Shown piece by piece: positions 11,593 through 15,586 of a DNA stretch of 15,586 bases. The position numbers and the translations under genes are program-made. Position 1 is the first letter of the stretch. Each line of letters begins with the position of its first letter. The notes beneath the pieces were generated by a model. It saw only the letters and a list, made by a program, of their open reading frames with translations. It did no database searches and was not told where the DNA came from. The stretch comes from Bacteroidota bacterium (GTDB lineage: Bacteria > Bacteroidota > Ignavibacteria > UBA10030 > UBA8401), in contig JAVBYA010000117.1 in assembly GCA_030824295.1 (NCBI GenBank), forward strand, positions 1 through 15,586. Direction: 5' to 3'.

Positions 11593-14475
11593 ATGGAAAC
11601 GATCGACAACGACCATATCGCTTTTCAGCACTTTGAATCGGCAATGGAAGCCGGGAACATTGCATGGTGGGAGATGGAATACCCGACCGGTGCCGTCCGA
11701 TTCCATAAACGGAAGACGGACATGCTCGGCCGTGATCATGAAGCATTCCGCCACTATACGGATTTCACGACATTGCTTCATCCGGATGACCTTGAGCCCG
11801 TGATGCAGGCGATGCGAGACCATCTGCAGGGGAAGACGCCGTCATATCTGGTGGACTACCGCATCAAGACCAGCACCGGTGAATATCGGTGGTTCCAGGA
11901 CATTGGTAAAATAAGCAGCCGAGATGAACACGGCGAACCTCTCACGGTGTCAGGCATCGTTCTGGACATCACGGATCGGAAGACGGCGGAAGGAGTGATA
12001 CAGGATAGCAATGATAGATATCGCTCCCTGTTCAATGCGAACAGGGACGGAATCTCGATTTTCTACATCAATGGGGATGAAACCCTCTCTCCCATCGTCA
12101 ACGCCAACCGATCCGCTGCGGCGATGCTCGGATACGAATTGGATGAGATCATCGGCAAACATCCGTCGGAATTCGAAGTGCATGAGTCCGATGAGACCCT
12201 GTTCAGAAGAATTCTCGAGATCAAGACCCACGGGGCGGCACGCTTCGAGACCGACCTGCTGCATAAGAACGGCCAACGGATCCCGGTGGAGATCCATGTC
12301 TCTGCCATCCAGTATAACAAGCGCCCGGCGCTCATGAATATCGTGCGCGACATCTCCGAACGGAAACAAGCCGAGAGCAAGTTGCGGCAGCATGCCAACG
12401 GACTCATGGCACTGGTCAGATCGAGTCAATCCGTCACCACCTCGCTGGATATCGAGATCGTTCTGCAGAAGTCCACCGACAACATCATCACGTTGACCGA
12501 CCTTCACAGTGCAGCGATCTATACCGTCGAAAATGGGATGCTGCGTCTCGGCGCAACATCACCGGCGCTTCCACCGGATTTCCCCGAGCAGTATCGTCTT
12601 GCACCGCTGACGGACCATCCGCACATCCAACAGGCGATGACCACAGCGCAGACCGTCGTCATCCCGGATGCGGCAGCAGCCGATCTCAGTCCAGCTGAGC
12701 GATCCATCGCTGAACAGCGAGGGTTGCGTTCCATCCTCTATCTGCCGCTCATCGGCAACGGAGCCGCGATCGGTGTATTGATCGTCGCCAGAACCGATGA
12801 AGCGAGGATGCTGAGCAGTTCCGAGATCGATCTGTGCCGGACGTTCGCCAGCATCGCTTCGATCGCTGTTGAGAATGCCAGACTGTATAAACAGCTGCAG
12901 CGGGAACTCTCCGAGCACAGACTCGCAGAGGAAGCGCTGGCGATGTCGAACAAACGATTGACGCTCGCACAACGGTCAGCGGGTGCCGGCGTGTGGGATT
13001 GGAATATTCACGCTGGAACGCTCGATTGGACACCGGAACTGTACCGCTTATTCGGCTTGGATCCTGCAACAACGGTTGCATCGTTTGATGTATGGAGGAA
13101 TGTGCTGCATCCGGACGACCGCACGATGGCAGAGGAACGGATCAACTCCTCCATTCGGGACCATGCACCGCTCGTCAGTGAGTATCGGATCATTACACCT
13201 TCCGGTGAGGTCCGCTGGATCAATGCTTTCGGAGATACACATTACGATGACCTTGGTGAACCGCTGAGCATGTCCGGCATTTGCATCGACGTCACGAGCA
13301 GGAAGATATCCGAAGAAGCTCTGCTCAATGCACAGAAACTGGAGAGCATCGGTACGCTTGCCGGCGGAATTGCGCACGATTTCAATAATTTGATGAATTC
13401 AGTCCTTGGACAGTCGGCATTGGCGCTGCATAAACTTCCGAAAGAGAGCCCCGCCGCGAGCAATATCCTGAAGGCGATCAAATCATCGGAGCGTGTCGCC
13501 GACCTTACGAAACAGCTGCTCGCTTATTCCGGCAGGGGGAAATTCTTCATTGAAGAGATCGATCTGAACGTGTTGGTCCATGAGAATATTCAAATGCTCG
13601 AATTGTCGATCTCGAAAACGACAGAATTACGGTTGGACCTGTGCGAACCGGCCCCGCATATCGTCTGCGACAGCAGTCAGATCCAACAGGTATTGATGAA
13701 TCTGATCATGAACGGGAACGAAGCGGTGCTCCCGAATCCGGGAACGATCATCATTCACACGGACATCCTCACGCTCGATCATGAAAGTCATGAGTACTCT
13801 AAGTTCACAGCGATCGCCCTTCCTGCCGGCCGGTATGCGCGGCTGAAGGTGAGTGACACCGGATGCGGCATGACACAGGATACGCTGTCCAGGATCTTCG
13901 ATCCGTTCTTCAGCACGAAATTCACAGGCCGTGGCTTAGGGCTGGCGGCCGTTCTGGGGATCGTTAAGGGACATCATGGAGGCCTTCTCATTACCAGCGA
14001 CGTGGGCAAAGGAACGATGTTCGAGATACTCTTGCCGCTTGCGGTCCGGTCGAAAGCGATCGACGGCCCGGAGAGGAAAGCAGCATCGTCGATCCAAGGG
14101 AACGGCAACACGATCTTGGTGATCGATGATGAACCTTCGGTGATCGAATTACTGGAGGATATGCTGCCGGCAGCGAATTTTGCCGTCATCAGTTCGGCCG
14201 ATCCTGTCACTGGGATCGAGATCTTCCGAAAACAGCATCAACAGATCTCGTTGGTGATACTGGACTTCTCCATGCCGAAGATGAGCGGGAAATCGGTGTT
14301 TGAAGAACTCTTGAAGATCGACAGTACCGTGAAGGTCCTTCTGTGTTCCGGATATTCGGAAGAAGAGACCATGTCCGGTTTTACGCACCATCGACCGGCG
14401 GGATTCTTCCAAAAACCGTACAGGACCGACGAACTGATGCAAAAAGCCGCAGAGATCATATTCATGAAGGATTGA
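11593..14475 (+). CDS. Hybrid sensor histidine kinase, PAS-PAS-GAF-PAS-HisKA-HATPase-REC
   Basis: This is a 960-residue cytoplasmic-looking hybrid kinase with no membrane segment or signal peptide. The order is PAS/PAC (about 14-131), PAS (141-260), GAF (268-432), PAS/PAC (455-573) and HisKA, with the phospho-accepting His595 in GGIAHDFNNLMN. Then come HATPase_c (about 690-818; N-box NLIMNGNEA, VSDTGCGM, GRGLGLAAV) and a C-terminal receiver (about 840-957; Asp845/846, phospho-acceptor Asp891 in VILDFSMP, Lys941). The first and third PAS domains are similar to each other (HPDD, GEYRWF/GEVRWI, GEPLTVSG/GEPLSMSG) and look like an internal duplication. It should sense a soluble ligand or redox/energy signal and relay phosphate to an unlinked phosphotransferase or regulator; no partner is adjacent. 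ATG 11593 follows AGGGAG (11581-11586) at good spacing. A longer GTG frame at 11557 would start inside the terminator. Confidence 0.92.
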   Translation: METIDNDHIAFQHFESAMEAGNIAWWEMEYPTGAVRFHKRKTDMLGRDHEAFRHYTDFTTLLHPDDLEPVMQAMRDHLQGKTPSYLVDYRIKTSTGEYRWFQDIGKISSRDEHGEPLTVSGIVLDITDRKTAEGVIQDSNDRYRSLFNANRDGISIFYINGDETLSPIVNANRSAAAMLGYELDEIIGKHPSEFEVHESDETLFRRILEIKTHGAARFETDLLHKNGQRIPVEIHVSAIQYNKRPALMNIVRDISERKQAESKLRQHANGLMALVRSSQSVTTSLDIEIVLQKSTDNIITLTDLHSAAIYTVENGMLRLGATSPALPPDFPEQYRLAPLTDHPHIQQAMTTAQTVVIPDAAAADLSPAERSIAEQRGLRSILYLPLIGNGAAIGVLIVARTDEARMLSSSEIDLCRTFASIASIAVENARLYKQLQRELSEHRLAEEALAMSNKRLTLAQRSAGAGVWDWNIHAGTLDWTPELYRLFGLDPATTVASFDVWRNVLHPDDRTMAEERINSSIRDHAPLVSEYRIITPSGEVRWINAFGDTHYDDLGEPLSMSGICIDVTSRKISEEALLNAQKLESIGTLAGGIAHDFNNLMNSVLGQSALALHKLPKESPAASNILKAIKSSERVADLTKQLLAYSGRGKFFIEEIDLNVLVHENIQMLELSISKTTELRLDLCEPAPHIVCDSSQIQQVLMNLIMNGNEAVLPNPGTIIIHTDILTLDHESHEYSKFTAIALPAGRYARLKVSDTGCGMTQDTLSRIFDPFFSTKFTGRGLGLAAVLGIVKGHHGGLLITSDVGKGTMFEILLPLAVRSKAIDGPERKAASSIQGNGNTILVIDDEPSVIELLEDMLPAANFAVISSADPVTGIEIFRKQHQQISLVILDFSMPKMSGKSVFEELLKIDSTVKVLLCSGYSEEETMSGFTHHRPAGFFQKPYRTDELMQKAAEIIFMKD

Positions 14476-14827
14476 CGTATTCGCGATGTTGCCTTTCGTC
14501 GAGCTCCGTCACAGACCTTGTGAGGCTGGCACACAAGAGCTTGCGTCATTCGTGCACCATGAAATCAATTGAAAAATCATTCTCCCAAAGAACAATTTCG
14601 GTCACGGTGAATCGTTTTGTCTGTTACAGGATACGTTTGATACATCTTGTCGGTAAGCTGAGATATCTTCCTATGGTGGAAAGGGACAATGGAAGGATTG
14701 AATATCACATCCGAAAGTAGAAGTTCTAGTTGTCGGCCCTTCTTCAAGAGCGCAGGAAGATCATACCGGCATTCTTAAACGTGGAATGATTAAAAAATAT
14801 TCAGATACACAGGGAGGTGCTTTATTC
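14476..14827. other. Intergenic region with no recognisable gene
   Basis: About 350 nt between the kinase stop and the tRNA-His promoter, of lower GC than the flanking genes. I see no supported ORF, RNA or clear intrinsic terminator. A 6-bp CTTGTG/CACAAG stem (14517-14522 and 14532-14537) lacks a U-tract. A 53-codon frame from ATG 14559 lacks a ribosome-binding site. The region could be a decayed gene. Confidence 0.5.
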
Positions 14828-14856
14828 TTGCCCTGTATGTACAATTTCCGTATATT
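14828..14856 (+). promoter_or_regulatory. Candidate primary-sigma promoter for tRNA-His and tRNA-Glu
   Basis: TTGCCC (14828-14833) is followed after 17 nt by TATATT (14851-14856). Predicted start is at about 14863, exactly the first base of the hairpin at 14863-14892. The tRNA-His begins about 53 nt further on. No second promoter is visible before tRNA-Glu, so the two tRNAs are probably one transcript. Confidence 0.5.
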
Positions 14857-14862
14857 GTTATG

Positions 14863-14892
14863 CTAAAAACCACGCAAATGCGTGGTTTTTAG
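14863..14892. repeat. 14-bp perfect inverted repeat between promoter and tRNA-His
   Basis: CTAAAAACCACGCA and its exact complement TGCGTGGTTTTTAG are separated by only AA. The A5/T5 flanks of the GC-rich core give it the look of a bidirectional terminator. It nevertheless sits between the only good promoter and the tRNA, 23 nt before the tRNA 5' end. Confidence 0.7.
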
Positions 14893-14915
14893 TCTAGAAT
14901 AGTGTTTTGTTCCAT

Positions 14916-14993
14916 GGTGGCCATAGTTCAGTCGGTTAGAACGCCAGGTTGTGGCCCTGGAGGTCGTGGGTTCAAATCCCACTGGTCACCCCA
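14916..14993 (+). tRNA. tRNA-His(GTG)
   Basis: The full cloverleaf can be drawn. Acceptor GTGGCCA/TGGTCAC has one G-T pair. The D arm is GTTC/GAAC, the anticodon arm CCAGG-TTGTGGC-CCTGG reads GTG, and the T arm is GTGGG-TTCAAAT-CCCAC. The extra 5' G at 14916 pairs with the discriminator C at 14990, the G-1:C73 identity pair specific to tRNA-His. CCA is encoded at 14991-14993. Confidence 0.97.
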
Positions 14994-15036
14994 CAGTAAT
15001 AATTGGACAAATGCTTTCAATTCATAGTGTTCAGCT

Positions 15037-15108
15037 GCTCCCGTCGTCTAGGGGTTAGGACACGAGCTTTTCAAGCTTGCGACACGGGTTCGATTCCCGT
15101 CGGGAGTA
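15037..15108 (+). tRNA. tRNA-Glu(TTC)
   Basis: Acceptor GCTCCCG/CGGGAGT ends in a G-T pair. The D arm is GTC/GAC with a TAGGGGTTAG loop, the anticodon arm CGAGC-TTTTCAA-GCTTG reads TTC, and the T arm is ACGGG-TTCGATT-CCCGT, with discriminator A at 15108. CCA is not encoded (the DNA continues CAA), unlike the tRNA-His 43 nt upstream, so a CCA-adding enzyme is required. Confidence 0.96.
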
Positions 15109-15114
15109 CAAAGC

Positions 15115-15148
15115 AAATCCTGCTATGTTATAGCAGGATTTGTCATTT
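15115..15148 (+). terminator. Intrinsic terminator of the tRNA transcript
   Basis: AAATCCTGCTAT (15115-15126) and ATAGCAGGATTT (15130-15141) form a perfect 12-bp stem with a 3-nt loop, followed by GTCATTTT. It begins 7 nt after tRNA-Glu. The convergent TM2 gene stops at 15181, so the hairpin may serve both directions. Confidence 0.8.
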
Positions 15149-15180
15149 TAAATGGTAAGGAAAAGAGTCGTTGTGATCTT

Positions 15181-15534
15181 TTAGGCAACCGACCGCACCA
15201 ACGCTGCACTCTGCTGTGCAACACCTACATTATATTCCAGCGCAATGGAGCGGAAGTTGACCAGGTCGATAATGGTACCAATGAAGCAGAAGCCCAGCGT
15301 GAAGAGATACAATAGCCCCATCCCGGTCTGATTGGTCAGGAACCGCTGGATGCCGGCAACGCCGAAGAACCCGATCACCGTTGCGACCAGCACCATCGTG
15401 GTATCCTTCCGCCGGCTCATGTACACGGCGGCGAACTGCTGCGCCTGGGTATCGGACATATCTTTGATCAATCCCTGCACGTAGACCATCTCATCCGGCT
15501 CGAGCATGGGGAGCAGCTGCATGACGTTCGGCAT
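15181..15534 (-). CDS. TM2-domain small membrane protein
   Basis: This 117-residue protein has a hydrophilic N-terminal part (about 1-45) and two membrane segments (about 46-63 and 72-92). They are joined by the short loop typical of the TM2 domain: GFFGVAGIQRFLTNQTGMGLL corresponds to the family's G-x-F-G-x-H-R-F-Y-x-G pattern, with Gln in place of His. A short polar tail follows. TM2 proteins are common in bacteria and mostly uncharacterised; no reaction can be assigned. The start ATG 15534 is preceded by a near-perfect AAGGAGGT. The gene converges on the tRNA pair and shares the terminator region. Confidence 0.88.
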   Translation of the reverse strand: MPNVMQLLPMLEPDEMVYVQGLIKDMSDTQAQQFAAVYMSRRKDTTMVLVATVIGFFGVAGIQRFLTNQTGMGLLYLFTLGFCFIGTIIDLVNFRSIALEYNVGVAQQSAALVRSVA

Positions 15535-15537
15535 AGG

Positions 15538-15545
15538 ACCTCCTT
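15538..15545 (-). promoter_or_regulatory. Consensus Shine-Dalgarno of the TM2 gene
   Basis: AAGGAGGT on the minus strand lies only 3 nt before ATG 15534. It shows that this genome uses classical Shine-Dalgarno pairing even though several neighbours lack a clear site. The spacing is shorter than the usual 5-9 nt. Confidence 0.7.
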
Positions 15546-15586
15546 ATGTGTTCAGTCGATGGAAATGTGTGCGGACGGTATTCGAT

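Noticed and set aside
14559..14720. 53-codon ORF after the hybrid kinase
   Set aside because: There is no ribosome-binding site, promoter or recognisable sequence; it continues a shadow frame of the kinase gene.
1..15586. CRISPR array, IS element or rRNA operon
   Set aside because: I saw no evenly spaced direct repeats, transposase motifs, terminal inverted repeats or rRNA sequence in the window.

Overview
The window is a gene-dense stretch of a bacterial chromosome with moderately high GC. I see no phage, transposon, CRISPR or plasmid signature. The gene content is a PgpH-type 7TM-HD phosphodiesterase, XerD, RsmA, MgtE, a monofunctional KFGGTSV aspartate kinase, an Aur1-like PAP2 protein, a small TM2 protein and a multi-PAS hybrid kinase. 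Several genes lack a strong Shine-Dalgarno sequence. Together this would suit a member of the Bacteroidota/Chlorobiota (FCB) group such as Ignavibacteria or Kapabacteria. That placement is inference from gene style only and is weak.

Left part (1-8072), all on the minus strand. Read in transcription order it is pgpH (c-di-AMP phosphodiesterase family), xerD, a solitary beta-class DNA methyltransferase, a DUF1611/DgcN-family P-loop protein, an AT-rich NYN-domain nuclease-like gene, a predicted lipoprotein, a strong terminator, and lysC, which is cut by the window start. pgpH and xerD overlap by ATGA and the methyltransferase follows 7 nt later, so these three look like one operon. The NYN gene and its leader differ sharply in base composition from their neighbours and are probably acquired.

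Middle part (8073-11325). A divergent promoter region at 8073-8194 separates pgpH from a plus-strand operon: rsmA, mgtE (8 nt overlap) and a PAP2-family membrane protein (7 nt gap).

Right part (11326-15586). A leader region holds a 48-codon ORF with a good Shine-Dalgarno sequence. Its stop codon lies at the base of the right arm of an intrinsic terminator, and the terminator ends 15 nt before the start of a 960-residue hybrid histidine kinase (PAS-PAS-GAF-PAS-HisKA-HATPase-REC). About 350 nt with no recognisable feature follow, then a promoter, a 14-bp perfect hairpin, tRNA-His(GTG), tRNA-Glu(TTC), a terminator, and a convergent TM2-domain membrane protein.

The most notable signals are regulatory. 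Terminator-like hairpins with U-tracts sit only 15-36 nt upstream of four start codons (lysC, the NYN gene, the DUF1611 gene, the kinase). For the NYN gene and the kinase a candidate promoter can be placed upstream of the hairpin, so the hairpin would lie inside the gene's own leader and could act as an attenuator. Three intergenic regions share a TTGNNN-N17-TATATT promoter pattern and a fourth has CATATT.
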